DNA of 64,000 nt from Ecytonucleospora hepatopenaei. Its lineage: Eukaryota; Microsporidia; Enterocytozoonidae. The stretch lies in assembly GCA_026692725.1 (NCBI GenBank), contig JAPMUG010000001.1, positions 1-64,000 on the forward strand, written 5' to 3'. The notes under the pieces were generated by a model. The model did no database searches and was not told where the DNA came from. It saw nothing but the letters and a program-made list of their open reading frames with translations. Within the stretch, counting starts at the first letter, position 1, and each line of letters opens with the position of its first letter. Shown here one piece after another: positions 19,577 through 29,117 of the stretch. The position numbers and the translations under genes are program-made.

Positions 19577-20722
19577 ATGAAAAATAAAAATTTAATTGCT
19601 GGAATTAATATTGCCAAGATAGTTCTAGGAAATTCACTACTTTACAATGCAGAAATTTTTGCAGCAAATGGTATGGTTTATGGAATTCTAATGTTTGTTG
19701 TTTTAGGAGGTGTTTTTGCACATTTGTCTCTTTTTATATTAATGAAGACTTCTATTAAAACAGAAACAAGAAATTATGAGAGGCTTATGGCTAAAACACT
19801 TGGAAAAGACACAAAACCACTCATTAAAACATTTGTGTTAATTTTATGTGTGTTTAGCATATGCACATACGTTGACATTGTTAGAGAAGTTCTTTTTGTT
19901 TTAGGTATGTCTAAAATGGGTAGTTTGTTTGTATGTGGAATAATTTTTGTATTTCTTAACTTTATATTTATAAAGTACTCTCAATTGTATTTTGTGAATA
20001 TACTTGGATTTTTGTCTGTTGGAATTTTTTGTAGTTTCTCTTTTTTCAAAGGATTGCAGGGAAGTCCTGAAAAAATAAAATACTTTAGGGCAAATGCTAA
20101 CTTGGTGGAGAGCATTAGTCGAGTTAGTTTGTCTTTCTGCTATCACTATTGTGTTTTACCTTTTTTAGATAAAATTGAGGTTGAAAATGGAAAAGAAAAC
20201 AAAAATTTATTAAATGTAACAATGGTTGCTGCCTTTTTATCAACTTTTATACACCTTTTGGTTAGTATCACAGGTTATTTGGCATACCCAAGTTCTAAAC
20301 CACTGTGGTTTGAGAATTTTGATAAAACAGAGCCTGTTACATTTTATACACTACTTTTAACTGCTCTTTTTATTACTGCATTGGGTGTTCCAATTTGCTT
20401 TATAGGAATTACACAAGAATACGAGAGATTTTTAGTAAATCCAGTTGGGAGTTTAGAACATCGAGTTGTGGGTGCATTGATTACCATTGTCATAGTTTCT
20501 TGTGGACAGATCATTGCTAAAAATATTTTTGCAAAATGTGTTGTATCTATTTTAACTTCATTCGTTATGTTTGTTTTTCCAGGAATTAGTTTTCTTAAAA
20601 TAGCAACAAACAAAGAAAAATATGACAAGGTCATTGCTTATTTTTGCATTCTTATGGGGTTTTTGTTATTTTTAAAGACTGTGTATGATTTGTCTAAGAA
20701 CATTTTTATGCTATTTGTGTAA
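19577..20722 (+). CDS. AAAP-family amino-acid transporter, copy 2
   Basis: This 381-residue membrane protein has about eleven hydrophobic segments. It starts directly with a helix (GINIAKIVLGNSLLYNAEIF), so it lacks the polar N-terminal extension of copy 1. Shared with copy 1 are the helix 1 pattern, a helix ending in a GYxAY/F motif (ITGYLAYPSSKPLWFENFD here, IMGYFAFKDTTPIFVNNFE in copy 1) and comparable spacing after it. That shared motif supports tandem duplication followed by strong divergence. The gene lies 180 bases after copy 1. Function is amino-acid transport by family, substrate unknown. Confidence 0.8.
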   Translation: MKNKNLIAGINIAKIVLGNSLLYNAEIFAANGMVYGILMFVVLGGVFAHLSLFILMKTSIKTETRNYERLMAKTLGKDTKPLIKTFVLILCVFSICTYVDIVREVLFVLGMSKMGSLFVCGIIFVFLNFIFIKYSQLYFVNILGFLSVGIFCSFSFFKGLQGSPEKIKYFRANANLVESISRVSLSFCYHYCVLPFLDKIEVENGKENKNLLNVTMVAAFLSTFIHLLVSITGYLAYPSSKPLWFENFDKTEPVTFYTLLLTALFITALGVPICFIGITQEYERFLVNPVGSLEHRVVGALITIVIVSCGQIIAKNIFAKCVVSILTSFVMFVFPGISFLKIATNKEKYDKVIAYFCILMGFLLFLKTVYDLSKNIFMLFV

Positions 20723-20889
20723 GACATCAATTTAATTATTTTAAAATATTTTTATATTTTAAGTATAATAAGTATTTGTTTAATAGTTATCAAGATATTG
20801 CATTCTATTACTTAATTTTAGTTTAAATATAAATTTTTTAACTTTTAGTAATGTTACATAAATAATAAATTGTTTAAAAACAATTGATT

Positions 20890-21561
20890 TTATAATTTTT
20901 TAAATGACATGTTTTTACATTTCCATTTGTCTTGTTCTTTTAAAAATTCAAAAAAACAGGCATAAGCATTTTCTTTAAAACATTTTCTATTAAATTTATC
21001 ATTTCCTGTAGAAATTGCAGTTATTTCACAAGTACCATTAATGACCTTGTTCCCGTTTTTGATGAGTATGTCCGTTACCTCTGTGTTTCTAACATCATTT
21101 AAAATTATTGAATCAAAATTAAAATCACAAGATTTAATAATTTCCTGCTTAAGTTCATCGCCTTTTTGTTTGACGCTTAAGCATAACCTTTCAAAAGATA
21201 AATCGTCATTGAAAATTTGATAAGCAATTTTTGGAATTAAGTAGTTTTCTATATATTCTAATTTTAAATAATCACTTATCACACTTTTTAACAATCCTAC
21301 CCTCATAAAATTGCTTAAAATAGATTCCTGGGAGTGTTTTTTCTCTGAGATGAAGTTTTTAAGTTTGAATTGTGGTATTTCACCGTTAAAAACATGTGTT
21401 TTATGTTCAAAATACAAGTTTAGATATTCTGCAGCTTTGTTGTAATATTTTCTATATTCTCTAATGTCATTTGCTAGTTTTATATTGTTTGATGCTTTTT
21501 CTATAAGAGTCTTTTTAAACTCTCCAATGTATTTTTCCAAAAAATTTTTCATGGTGTCCAT
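20890..21561 (-). CDS. Hypothetical protein, helical N-terminal half
   Basis: This 223-residue protein is not recognised. The first ~75 residues are Lys/Glu-rich and probably coiled-coil, the middle is helical, and the last ~70 residues (from about 150) have beta-like alternation with four cysteines. Its ATG (21559-21561) is separated by one base from the ATG of the divergent gene at 21563, so the two share a start region and probably a bidirectional promoter lying inside coding sequence. A second in-frame ATG three codons later (21552) is an alternative start that would relieve this tightness. Confidence 0.7.
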   Translation of the reverse strand: MDTMKNFLEKYIGEFKKTLIEKASNNIKLANDIREYRKYYNKAAEYLNLYFEHKTHVFNGEIPQFKLKNFISEKKHSQESILSNFMRVGLLKSVISDYLKLEYIENYLIPKIAYQIFNDDLSFERLCLSVKQKGDELKQEIIKSCDFNFDSIILNDVRNTEVTDILIKNGNKVINGTCEITAISTGNDKFNRKCFKENAYACFFEFLKEQDKWKCKNMSFKKL

Positions 21562-21562
21562 A

Positions 21563-22219
21563 ATGCAGAGGAATGAAAAAGAGTTTATAAAAAATGCAAT
21601 AATAAAGGGTGTTAGATTTTTAGATGACTCAGATACACATGATGAAGAAGTTGAATTTGTTTTTGCTCATAAAAGCTTAACCAATGCTACTGTATGTATT
21701 ACAAAAAACAGAAAGAACTACTATTTAACATTTTATTTTAAAAAATTTAATGGCTGTGCATTAGAAACAAATTTTAAACTTTTTAATTTTGCATTTTTAG
21801 AATTAGAAGAGTGGTTTAAGATAAATGAAACTTCATGTGAAATATTTCTTCGTCCAAATGAAATGGACTTTCTTTCATTTAAAATTTTATTTGATGCAAT
21901 AATTTATGCCTTTAATAAGTTAGAGGTGTTTGACTTTTCAGGTCAAATACAAAAGACGGGGTTAAGTAAAAATGTTGTAAAACGCACAAAATTTATAAAT
22001 ATTGTCAGTGGCGTTATTAAAGAAAAGCTACTGTTTTTTGACAATAGTGACAAGATTACTGTGATAAACAATGGCACAAAACTTGAAAGGGATTCATGTG
22101 ATGCAATATTGTTGGTGTATGAAAAAAATCAAAATCACAGTTTTTATGTTTTAAAAAGAAGGTCTTTGACATATAATCAAATGCAAATATGTATGGATAT
22201 AATGAAAACATTTAAATAA
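21563..22219 (+). CDS. Possible exosome RNase PH-fold subunit (Rrp42/43/45-like)
   Basis: This 218-residue protein opens with EKEFIKNAIIKGVRFLDD, resembling the 'aEkeFi..gi..g.R.DGR' start of exosome RNase PH-like ring proteins. The following beta-rich ~190 residues and the length would suit such a subunit, and eukaryotic ring members have lost catalytic residues. None of the phosphate-binding arginines is evident, so it would be structural. The open frame extends upstream to 21464, but that part overlaps the divergent gene and has shadow-like composition, so the ATG at 21563 is preferred. The family match rests on the N-terminus alone and is tentative. Confidence 0.55.
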   Translation: MQRNEKEFIKNAIIKGVRFLDDSDTHDEEVEFVFAHKSLTNATVCITKNRKNYYLTFYFKKFNGCALETNFKLFNFAFLELEEWFKINETSCEIFLRPNEMDFLSFKILFDAIIYAFNKLEVFDFSGQIQKTGLSKNVVKRTKFINIVSGVIKEKLLFFDNSDKITVINNGTKLERDSCDAILLVYEKNQNHSFYVLKRRSLTYNQMQICMDIMKTFK

Positions 22220-22291
22220 TTTATTACTGTAAATCATCTTCTTTGCTTTTGAATTGTGAAAACTCTAACTATTTTAATTTCTAACTGTACA

Positions 22292-22855
22292 TTACTTTTG
22301 TTTCTTGTCATATTTTTCTATGATATATTCATGTAATTTTGACTCAATAAAATCTATAATTTCTGGATCTATTTGAAAATTCATGCCATACATTTGCAAA
22401 TATAATCCTACAAATATGTTTATGTCTTTCTTTGTAAACATGCACATGTGGTTTGTGTGTTGAGGTGCATTTTTGCACGCTGTAAAAAAGTCAATGCGCT
22501 CTGTATTAGAAACAAAATATTGGTTATATCTTTGCATTGTATTTTTTACCTTGCAAACATGCAAGTCTTTTATGAATTCCTTGTCTAACAATGAATCCAT
22601 GAATTTCGGTCCTGTTTGTGTGTTATATTTGTGTTTTTCAGATATTTTGGTGTTTATGTTGGTATCAAAATGCTCATCTTTGCAATTTTCTATCTTGCAC
22701 GACAAAACGTCCAAAATGTAGTTGTTTATATCTTCGTTAATATACGTGTCTTGGTTTTGTTTTTCATTTTTATTATCTTTTTCAAATAAAAGCTGAAGTA
22801 TTTGTTTCTGTATATTTTCAGAAACCATTAAATATAAAATGCAAAATAAATACAA
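22292..22855 (-). CDS. Hypothetical protein
   Basis: This 187-residue protein is not recognised. The first ten residues are hydrophobic, but a second ATG at residue 10 (genome 22828) gives a more typical soluble start (MVSENIQKQILQLLFEK). The centre (about 30-75) is polar and Asn/Lys-rich. The C-terminal ~80 residues (QRYNQYFVSNTERIDFF onward) look folded and helical, with a Cys/His-rich stretch CKNAPQHTNHMCMF at about 128-141 that could bind metal but has no clear family pattern. Confidence 0.65.
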   Translation of the reverse strand: MYLFCILYLMVSENIQKQILQLLFEKDNKNEKQNQDTYINEDINNYILDVLSCKIENCKDEHFDTNINTKISEKHKYNTQTGPKFMDSLLDKEFIKDLHVCKVKNTMQRYNQYFVSNTERIDFFTACKNAPQHTNHMCMFTKKDINIFVGLYLQMYGMNFQIDPEIIDFIESKLHEYIIEKYDKKQK

Positions 22856-22878
22856 AAATAAGAGGGGTTGAAAAAGGT

Positions 22879-23388
22879 TTATTTAAAACACTCTTGAAGT
22901 GCATTTATACACATAAGTGTTTTGCTTTTACTTTTAGGTTCAAAATCAATGTATATATTCTTATTTAACTGATTATAATATACAAACTTCATAATTATAG
23001 AATTGTCTGCAGAGGTAGATGGATTTTCCCCATTTAAAAAGACATTTTCATAATGGGTTTCTATTTCATCTTGTGTTTTCAATTTAAAATCCACCTTTTC
23101 CTTATCTAAAATGTCTAATTTTTTAACCATGTTCGAAAAAGCCCCAATAAAAGACTGAAACTGATCTTTTGCTACTGTTGATAGTGTATCGTTTGATTTA
23201 CATCCATAAATAGCAGACCAAAATGCCAGTTCTTGATGTAAAAAAATATTATTGCTCAATAATAAATTCACATAAAAAGGTTCGGTATTTAAATCTGCCA
23301 ATATCCTAAGTGCAGTGCTTGGTTTATTTAAAGCCGAAACATTAGGGGCTGCTGCAGTAAAAACATGTGAAATAAAGATTGTAAGCAT
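22879..23388 (-). CDS. Hypothetical protein with signal-like N-terminus
   Basis: This 169-residue protein begins MLTIFISHVFTAAAPNVSAL, which fits a cleavable signal peptide with an Ala-rich cleavage region. The remainder is soluble, with helical segments rich in Phe and Asn and no recognised motif. It starts two bases after the stop of the acetyltransferase gene encoded upstream on the same strand, so the two may share a transcript. An alternative reading is a soluble nuclear or cytosolic protein whose N-terminus is merely hydrophobic. Confidence 0.65.
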   Translation of the reverse strand: MLTIFISHVFTAAAPNVSALNKPSTALRILADLNTEPFYVNLLLSNNIFLHQELAFWSAIYGCKSNDTLSTVAKDQFQSFIGAFSNMVKKLDILDKEKVDFKLKTQDEIETHYENVFLNGENPSTSADNSIIMKFVYYNQLNKNIYIDFEPKSKSKTLMCINALQECFK

Positions 23389-23390
23389 TT

Positions 23391-23855
23391 TTATTCTCCT
23401 TTTTCCTCGGTATGCTTAAATTTTGTCAGGTAAAAAGCAGATGATTTGTTTTTAAAATAATTTCTTTTAACTCCTTTTATTTTAAAACCATTCTTGATGT
23501 AAAAATTAATAGCATTCTTGTTACTTACGTCAACATATAAAAAACAACCTTTACTTTTTACATTTTGCAATAAAATTTTTTGTAATAGCATGTTTCCTAT
23601 GCCACATTTTCTGTATTCCCGTTCTACTGCTATAGATATTATTTGTACACAATCCGTTTCTAAAAGTTCTGCTTTGACGTATCCTATACAAGTATTTGAA
23701 CCTTTTTCTATGCATTGAAAAAAATAATTTTCATTTTCAAAAATACGATCGTGTATTTCTGATCCTATAATTCCACAGTCATTAAAATACTTTTGTTCAA
23801 TTCTTAATATTTCAAATAAATTTTCAAAATCCACTTTTTTTATTTCTAATTTCAT
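23391..23855 (-). CDS. GNAT N-acetyltransferase, NAA50/NAA10/RimI-like
   Basis: This 154-residue protein is a single GNAT domain. The acetyl-CoA pyrophosphate loop is VEREYRKCGIGNMLL (R/Q-x-x-G-x-G/A pattern). The following strand and helix, YVDVSNKNAINFYIKNGFKI, and the final NYFKNKSSAFYLTK match N-terminal acetyltransferase catalytic subunits, resembling NAA50 or bacterial RimI more than NAA20. It would acetylate protein N-termini or lysines using acetyl-CoA. The divergent gene starts 28 bases away, so they share a very short promoter. A second, NatB-like enzyme is encoded at 40065-40658. Confidence 0.85.
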   Translation of the reverse strand: MKLEIKKVDFENLFEILRIEQKYFNDCGIIGSEIHDRIFENENYFFQCIEKGSNTCIGYVKAELLETDCVQIISIAVEREYRKCGIGNMLLQKILLQNVKSKGCFLYVDVSNKNAINFYIKNGFKIKGVKRNYFKNKSSAFYLTKFKHTEEKGE

Positions 23856-23883
23856 TCTGTTATTTGTATTTATAACCCATCAA

Positions 23884-24999
23884 ATGAGAAGTAAAAAAGA
23901 AATTATTAAGGAAAAGTGGGACACGCTAATTAAATATAAAAGAGATCTTTGTGAATACGAAAATAAGCCAGTTGATGAAAGCAAAGAACGCATAAACGAG
24001 TTAAATGCAAAAGTTGCTACAGTTTACAGAGAAATTGAAAAGAAAATGCTATCTGTTGAATTTTGTAGTATAAAAAAACCTATAGAGATAAATCTAGATA
24101 AATTAAATGATTATAAAAATGTCATAAATTTAGGTTTTTGTGTGATATGTTCCTGTTTTAACGAAAAAGGAGTGTTTTTGGCAACAAAAACTATAAAAGG
24201 ACAAATAGATAAAGCAAATTTTGATATAAATGATAAGAGTGATATATTATACTTTTCTTTTGAAACTAAAAACACAGTAATTATATGTAAAGACATTCCT
24301 TTAGTTGTTAAAATGGTAGTGTCTAAAAATATGTTATTTTGTCTGCAGAATGGTAAATTGCATGTTTATGATATAAAAATAAACTACAAGGAAAATAATT
24401 TGATGTCTATGTTTTCTAAACACAATTTAATAGGATTTGATGTTTTAGAGGAAAATATTGTTGTATCAGATGGCTATTTTGTTTATATGCTTGTTTTTAT
24501 GGATCATAATTTTACAATTAAATTTCAGACAGAGTTTAAAATAAAAAATTTTGTCATTGATGTTTATTTCATAGTTTCTGATGAAATTTTAATTAAGACA
24601 GCACCTGGGAGGTGTTTTATATTTGATGGAAAATTAAAATATAAAGAGTTATTTAAACAAAAATATGGAATAGAAGAAATAAAAATTTGGAACGGGCATG
24701 TTTTTCATAAATTTTACCATTTTGATAATTTTGAAATTACACAGAGGAAAGGCAAAATTAACGCATTTAATAGGCATGTGGAACCATTCACATTTAACGA
24801 AAAAGTGTTTGTTCAATATTTAAGTGGTAAAAAGACATTTAAGTGTGGCACCGTAAATATTGTAAATTTTATAAGTCAAAAACATTTTGTAATCATAGGC
24901 TCATATATAAAAGACACAAACATTTTTGTTATTTTGGAAACAGGATTAATTTTTTATTTTAATGTATTTGTTTCCTTAAAAGACATTCTTGAAAAATAA
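23884..24999 (+). CDS. Hypothetical protein, coiled coil plus beta-propeller-like body
   Basis: This 371-residue protein is not recognised. Residues 1-55 form a charged helix with heptad character (MRSKKEIIKEKWDTLIKYKR onward). From about 70 the sequence alternates short hydrophobic strands with turns, as in a degenerate beta-propeller (for example KMVVSKNMLFCLQNGKLHVY), but without WD or Kelch signatures. A CCC motif at about 23877 precedes the start by a few bases. It is followed after 21 bases by the HSF-type gene on the same strand. Confidence 0.7.
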   Translation: MRSKKEIIKEKWDTLIKYKRDLCEYENKPVDESKERINELNAKVATVYREIEKKMLSVEFCSIKKPIEINLDKLNDYKNVINLGFCVICSCFNEKGVFLATKTIKGQIDKANFDINDKSDILYFSFETKNTVIICKDIPLVVKMVVSKNMLFCLQNGKLHVYDIKINYKENNLMSMFSKHNLIGFDVLEENIVVSDGYFVYMLVFMDHNFTIKFQTEFKIKNFVIDVYFIVSDEILIKTAPGRCFIFDGKLKYKELFKQKYGIEEIKIWNGHVFHKFYHFDNFEITQRKGKINAFNRHVEPFTFNEKVFVQYLSGKKTFKCGTVNIVNFISQKHFVIIGSYIKDTNIFVILETGLIFYFNVFVSLKDILEK

Positions 25000-25020
25000 A
25001 CTTTTTGCATAAAATTAGAA

Positions 25021-25911
25021 ATGTTTTCTAAAAACAACTTTATAGAAAAATTACATGACATTTGTAGCAGGGATGAATTGTCAGAAATTATTGCTTGGTG
25101 TAAAAAAGGAACTTGTTTTGCCATTTATGATGTTCAATCATTTTCAAAAACAATTTTATGTGAAATAAGTAAATCTAATAATTTTAAAAGTTTTATAAGA
25201 CAGTTGAATAGGTACAATTTTACACGTTTAAAATCAGAAGAAGTGGATGTCTATATTTTTCACAACAAATGGTTTGTTAAAAATAAAAAAGAATTAATTT
25301 CAAATATATGCAGAAAAAATGTAAAAACCAAAACCTTTACCAGAGAATTTGAAATTTCAAGTAGCCTAAATGAAACGTTAAAAACAGGTTTGTTTAACAA
25401 ATATGCCATTAAAACATTGGAAACTATAATAAATGATAACAATCAACTTTTAATAGAATTTGAAAAAATATTCATGTATATGAAAGAATTAAAAGAAGAA
25501 ATAAAAATAAAGAATAAAAAATATTTTTTTATGATTTTTTCACAAAATGAAAAAACACTTCAGCACTTTTCTGTTATTTTTAAACAAATTGGATATAGCT
25601 TGCTAATAGCATCTGATGAAGTCACTCTAGTAAATTTAATCAGAAAAAATTATTTTGAAATAATATTTTTAAGCGATTATGACTTTCTATCAAAATATTT
25701 TGATAATTGCATAGATGATGTTAAATATACATCTATAGTACTTATTACAAATAAATCAACTGAAACATATGAATATTTTAATAAATATAAACATGAATAT
25801 TTTAATAAATATAAAAATATATGTGGTATTATTGAATCAAACTGTAAATATGAAGAAGTAGAACAAATTATTTATAACACGTTAAAATCAAAAAAACATA
25901 ATGATTTTTAA
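25021..25911 (+). CDS. HSF-type transcription factor with Skn7-like layout
   Basis: This 296-residue protein starts with a heat-shock-factor DNA-binding domain (about residues 4-100): FIEKLHDIC, EIIAWCKKGTCFAIYD, the recognition-helix region NFKSFIRQLNRYNFTR, and the wing ending in FVKNKKELISNICRKN. A Leu/Ile coiled coil follows at about 118-165. The C-terminal ~125 residues have the alternating strand/helix pattern of a response-regulator receiver (YFFMIFSQNEKTLQHFSVIF, then FEIIFLSDYDF, then TSIVLITNKS). This HSF, coiled coil, receiver order is that of fungal Skn7. The usual phospho-acceptor position reads serine or is displaced, and the conserved lysine region is not recognisable, so the receiver is probably not phosphorylated. 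Nuclear role inferred from the DNA-binding domain. Confidence 0.8.
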   Translation: MFSKNNFIEKLHDICSRDELSEIIAWCKKGTCFAIYDVQSFSKTILCEISKSNNFKSFIRQLNRYNFTRLKSEEVDVYIFHNKWFVKNKKELISNICRKNVKTKTFTREFEISSSLNETLKTGLFNKYAIKTLETIINDNNQLLIEFEKIFMYMKELKEEIKIKNKKYFFMIFSQNEKTLQHFSVIFKQIGYSLLIASDEVTLVNLIRKNYFEIIFLSDYDFLSKYFDNCIDDVKYTSIVLITNKSTETYEYFNKYKHEYFNKYKNICGIIESNCKYEEVEQIIYNTLKSKKHNDF

Positions 25912-26008
25912 TTATAAAATTTTTAAACATCTGAAGTTTGATACAATGTAAAGTTATTAAAATAAAATGTAATGTTTTACATTAGTGTATTAAAACATAA
26001 TTAAATAT

Positions 26009-26743
26009 TCAATCACCTATCACTTTTATTTTATACTTTTTAATTTGTTGATTGTTGATTCTTATAGGAATGGCCATTACTATTCGTTTTACAATTCCAG
26101 TAGGCGTACCAAATGGTTGAAATTTAACTTTTACCTTGATTTTAAATTCGTCCTTTATAGAATTTTTGGAAGCTATAAATTCTTTAATGGGTGATTTTTT
26201 AATATTAGATTGTATATATCGAGTTCCTTTGCCATTACCATCGTATATCAGAATAACGGCAGATCGCTGTTTAAACAATGATAAAAATTCTTTTTCTGCT
26301 TTTTCTGTTCTTAAACTTCTGATATAAACCTTATAAACAACATTTCTATTAATAAACATATACACACAATCTAATAACAGACATATAAAACAAATAACCG
26401 ATAAAATACTATTTGACAGAAATATATATGCTATTAATGACACAAGTATCAAAACAAATGCAATATACAAACCTGTTGTTACTAAAAACACAGATGATTT
26501 TATAATATACTCGGAAAAAACAATGAAAACTATAAAAACACATAAAGTTATTAAAAACCACTTAAGGTTCGATTGTCCATTGCCGCTATTTTTGCTTGAT
26601 GTATTTGTATTTGAATTTTGTGTTGTTGTTTCTTGTTCTGTCTTGGTAGTCTCTTCCGCCATTAAATCTGGAACAAAAATCTTTTTGAAACTTTTTATGA
26701 AACTTGTAAAATTAATTAAACCTTTGCATATCATAAACTTCAA
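26009..26743 (-). CDS. Membrane protein of unknown function
   Basis: This 244-residue protein has a Thr/Asn/Ser-rich polar stretch (about 28-60), three or four hydrophobic segments between about 60 and 135 (KWFLITLCVFIVFIVFSEYI and following), and a basic soluble C-terminal domain of ~110 residues with SAVILIYDGNGKGTRYIQ. A second ATG at residue 28 (genome 26662, MAEETTKTEQ) is an alternative start. The overall plan (four helices then a small domain) resembles that of the unassigned protein at 34765-35481, which may be a distant paralogue. No family is recognised. Confidence 0.7.
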   Translation of the reverse strand: MKFMICKGLINFTSFIKSFKKIFVPDLMAEETTKTEQETTTQNSNTNTSSKNSGNGQSNLKWFLITLCVFIVFIVFSEYIIKSSVFLVTTGLYIAFVLILVSLIAYIFLSNSILSVICFICLLLDCVYMFINRNVVYKVYIRSLRTEKAEKEFLSLFKQRSAVILIYDGNGKGTRYIQSNIKKSPIKEFIASKNSIKDEFKIKVKVKFQPFGTPTGIVKRIVMAIPIRINNQQIKKYKIKVIGD

Positions 26744-26792
26744 CCATATAATAATATAATAGCATTAAAATAAAATTAAAATTAATTTTTAA

Positions 26793-29030
26793 TTATTCTT
26801 TTTCATATACTCCATCCGTTTCCAAAATAATATTGGCCCAGTTGATGCCAATTTTATCTCTAAGACTGATTAAATTTTCTTTTAATGCTTTTTTTAACTC
26901 TTCTAATAAAATGTATTTTTCTATTGTTGTTCTGTGTATTTTGTATAATTCACTATAAAATCTACTACAAAAGATTAAATTGTCTTTTAATGATAAATAA
27001 ATCACATTTAAAAGTAAAAATACATTTTCATCTTCTAAAATATACAATAGTTGTGTTATTTCAACAAAACTTTTACAGTCTAAAAATCCAACAAACTCTA
27101 AAACAATAGAATTTGTATTTTTATTTAGACCATTTAAACTGTCGCTTGTTTCAAAATTCTGGCTAAAACTACTTTCTTGCAATTTTTCTAAAAACATCTC
27201 AAATCTTTCATATGTGTCATAATTTGTCATAAATGTGTTTTTATACAAATGCTTTTCTTCCACATTGTTATTAGATATCGCAGTATTTGATATATATTCA
27301 TCTTCTAAACAATTAAAAACACGCAAACCTGATTCACTTGTTGATAGTAAAAAACTTTTTGTTAAAAACAATTTTGTTTTTTCTTTACTTTCATTTTTAA
27401 TATGATATATTGTGTTAAATCCTGAAACAATATTTATTTTATTGTTGTTTTGATACATCCACACCAACTCTTCTTTATCTATAAATATTACATTTGTCCC
27501 AAAATCACTTGTTACCGTTTTTCTGCATTCACCAAAATCAAGTCCCCATATTTTTATTGTTTTATCTGCACCAAATGTAAAAAGTATGTTGTTATTTTCC
27601 TCAAACACCATGGTCTTAACAGGTAAAGAATGTCCGTAAAATGTCATAAGTATTTTTATGTCACTACCTTGACATTGAATAAGATATACCTTGGCATCTA
27701 AACAAGAAACAAAAAGTTTGCCATCTGAACCAAATAAACAGTTTACAGCAATGTCCGGAAGAATAAAAGAGGCTATTTGATCTTTAAAATCCACATAAAT
27801 AGTCAACTTATTCTTATTACAAATGGCAACAAGGTTGTTGTACAATGCAAAGCAAGAACATTCAATCTTATGTTCCTCCAAAATTTCTAAAGTGCTTTTA
27901 TTTAATGCATAAATAACAGAAAAACTTTCCTGTGTCAAAATAAAAATTTGTTTGTCAGTAAGTATAAAATTTATACAGTTCTTAAGCTTTATTTTGTTAA
28001 TAAGTGATATGTTTTCGTAAACATTCCATACACACAATGTATCTTTACTAATAGTATACAAAATATCATTCTCTTCAAATGCGTTTAAAATAGGTCCTTC
28101 ATGCCAAAATGAATCTTTTTTGTTTATTTGATAGTCTTCTGCAGTTTTCCATGTATAAAACTTGTTTGATGAACTGATCGATAAAAAATTAATTTCATTA
28201 TTGTCTTTTTTATTTAAATTCTCTTTGTTTATTAGTACCATTAGATCATCCTGTGTAGTTTTATGTTTTTTCTCATTGCTAAATCCAAATCTTTCATCTT
28301 TGACTGAAAAAACATGAACACTGGAAGCGCAATGTATCAAAAGAGTGTTTTTCTCACAATTTACGGTTCTCGTTTTTTTAAAAACATTGAATGATTTAAC
28401 TTGTAAGCTGTCTAAATCTATTAGAAAACTGCTTCCTTTATGTGTTATACAAAATATTTCTTTAGTCTTAAACACCAAAAAGGATAAAAAATCATCAAAC
28501 TGTATTATGTGATTGCACGTATATTTTCCATTCTGTACAACATATTTTTTTATTGTTTTATTGCCTGTTGCCACCCATAAAATATTGTCTGAATAATAAA
28601 AATCTACAACTGCTGCCTCTATCGAAACAAAATCTGTTTTTTCATCCATTATATTGTAAATAGAAATAAACCCATCTTTACTCCCTGAAATAATCAGATT
28701 ATTAATTTTTATGCATTTTGTAATTCTCTTTTTATGCATACGTAATGTATGATTTTGAGATGAAGAAGAATAAAAAATTGTTTCTAAAATACCTCCTGAA
28801 CAACCTAATAAAATGCAATCATTATCAATAAAAAAAGAAGATATGTTTTGATCAATACTACCATATATTTTTACCAATTCTTTCGAATTAATATGATACT
28901 GATAAACACGCTGGTCTAAAGATAAAAACAAAAAATCATTAAAGATTTTTGCTTTTGATGCATTGTTTATAAATTGACCAATATGCCTGCTAAATTCAAA
29001 TTTTGGAATCATTAAGCTTTTTTCCTTCAT
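26793..29030 (-). CDS. DIP2: UTP12/DIP2 (WDR3) U3 small-nucleolar ribonucleoprotein WD-repeat protein
   Basis: This 745-residue protein carries degenerate WD repeats over about residues 15-560 and a helical C-terminal domain. The diagnostic segment is FYGHSLPVKTMVF followed by ADKTIKIWGLDFGECRKTV (about 470-510), which closely matches the equivalent repeat of UTP12/WDR3 (family 'YGHklPVl..D' and 'aDknvKIWGLDFGDCh'). The C-terminal end LRDKIGINWANI matches the Utp12 domain close ('l.d.iGfN.Aal'). UTP12 belongs to the UTP-B subcomplex of the 90S pre-ribosome that processes 18S rRNA. At 745 residues it is shorter than yeast DIP2, as is usual for microsporidian orthologues. Confidence 0.85.
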   Translation of the reverse strand: MKEKSLMIPKFEFSRHIGQFINNASKAKIFNDFLFLSLDQRVYQYHINSKELVKIYGSIDQNISSFFIDNDCILLGCSGGILETIFYSSSSQNHTLRMHKKRITKCIKINNLIISGSKDGFISIYNIMDEKTDFVSIEAAVVDFYYSDNILWVATGNKTIKKYVVQNGKYTCNHIIQFDDFLSFLVFKTKEIFCITHKGSSFLIDLDSLQVKSFNVFKKTRTVNCEKNTLLIHCASSVHVFSVKDERFGFSNEKKHKTTQDDLMVLINKENLNKKDNNEINFLSISSSNKFYTWKTAEDYQINKKDSFWHEGPILNAFEENDILYTISKDTLCVWNVYENISLINKIKLKNCINFILTDKQIFILTQESFSVIYALNKSTLEILEEHKIECSCFALYNNLVAICNKNKLTIYVDFKDQIASFILPDIAVNCLFGSDGKLFVSCLDAKVYLIQCQGSDIKILMTFYGHSLPVKTMVFEENNNILFTFGADKTIKIWGLDFGECRKTVTSDFGTNVIFIDKEELVWMYQNNNKINIVSGFNTIYHIKNESKEKTKLFLTKSFLLSTSESGLRVFNCLEDEYISNTAISNNNVEEKHLYKNTFMTNYDTYERFEMFLEKLQESSFSQNFETSDSLNGLNKNTNSIVLEFVGFLDCKSFVEITQLLYILEDENVFLLLNVIYLSLKDNLIFCSRFYSELYKIHRTTIEKYILLEELKKALKENLISLRDKIGINWANIILETDGVYEKE

Positions 29031-29117
29031 TTTAATATATTTTTAATGTAATTTAAAATATTTTTCTATTTAAAATGTTAAAATTCTTTTAGGGATTTAA
29101 AATTTTTTAATTATTTT

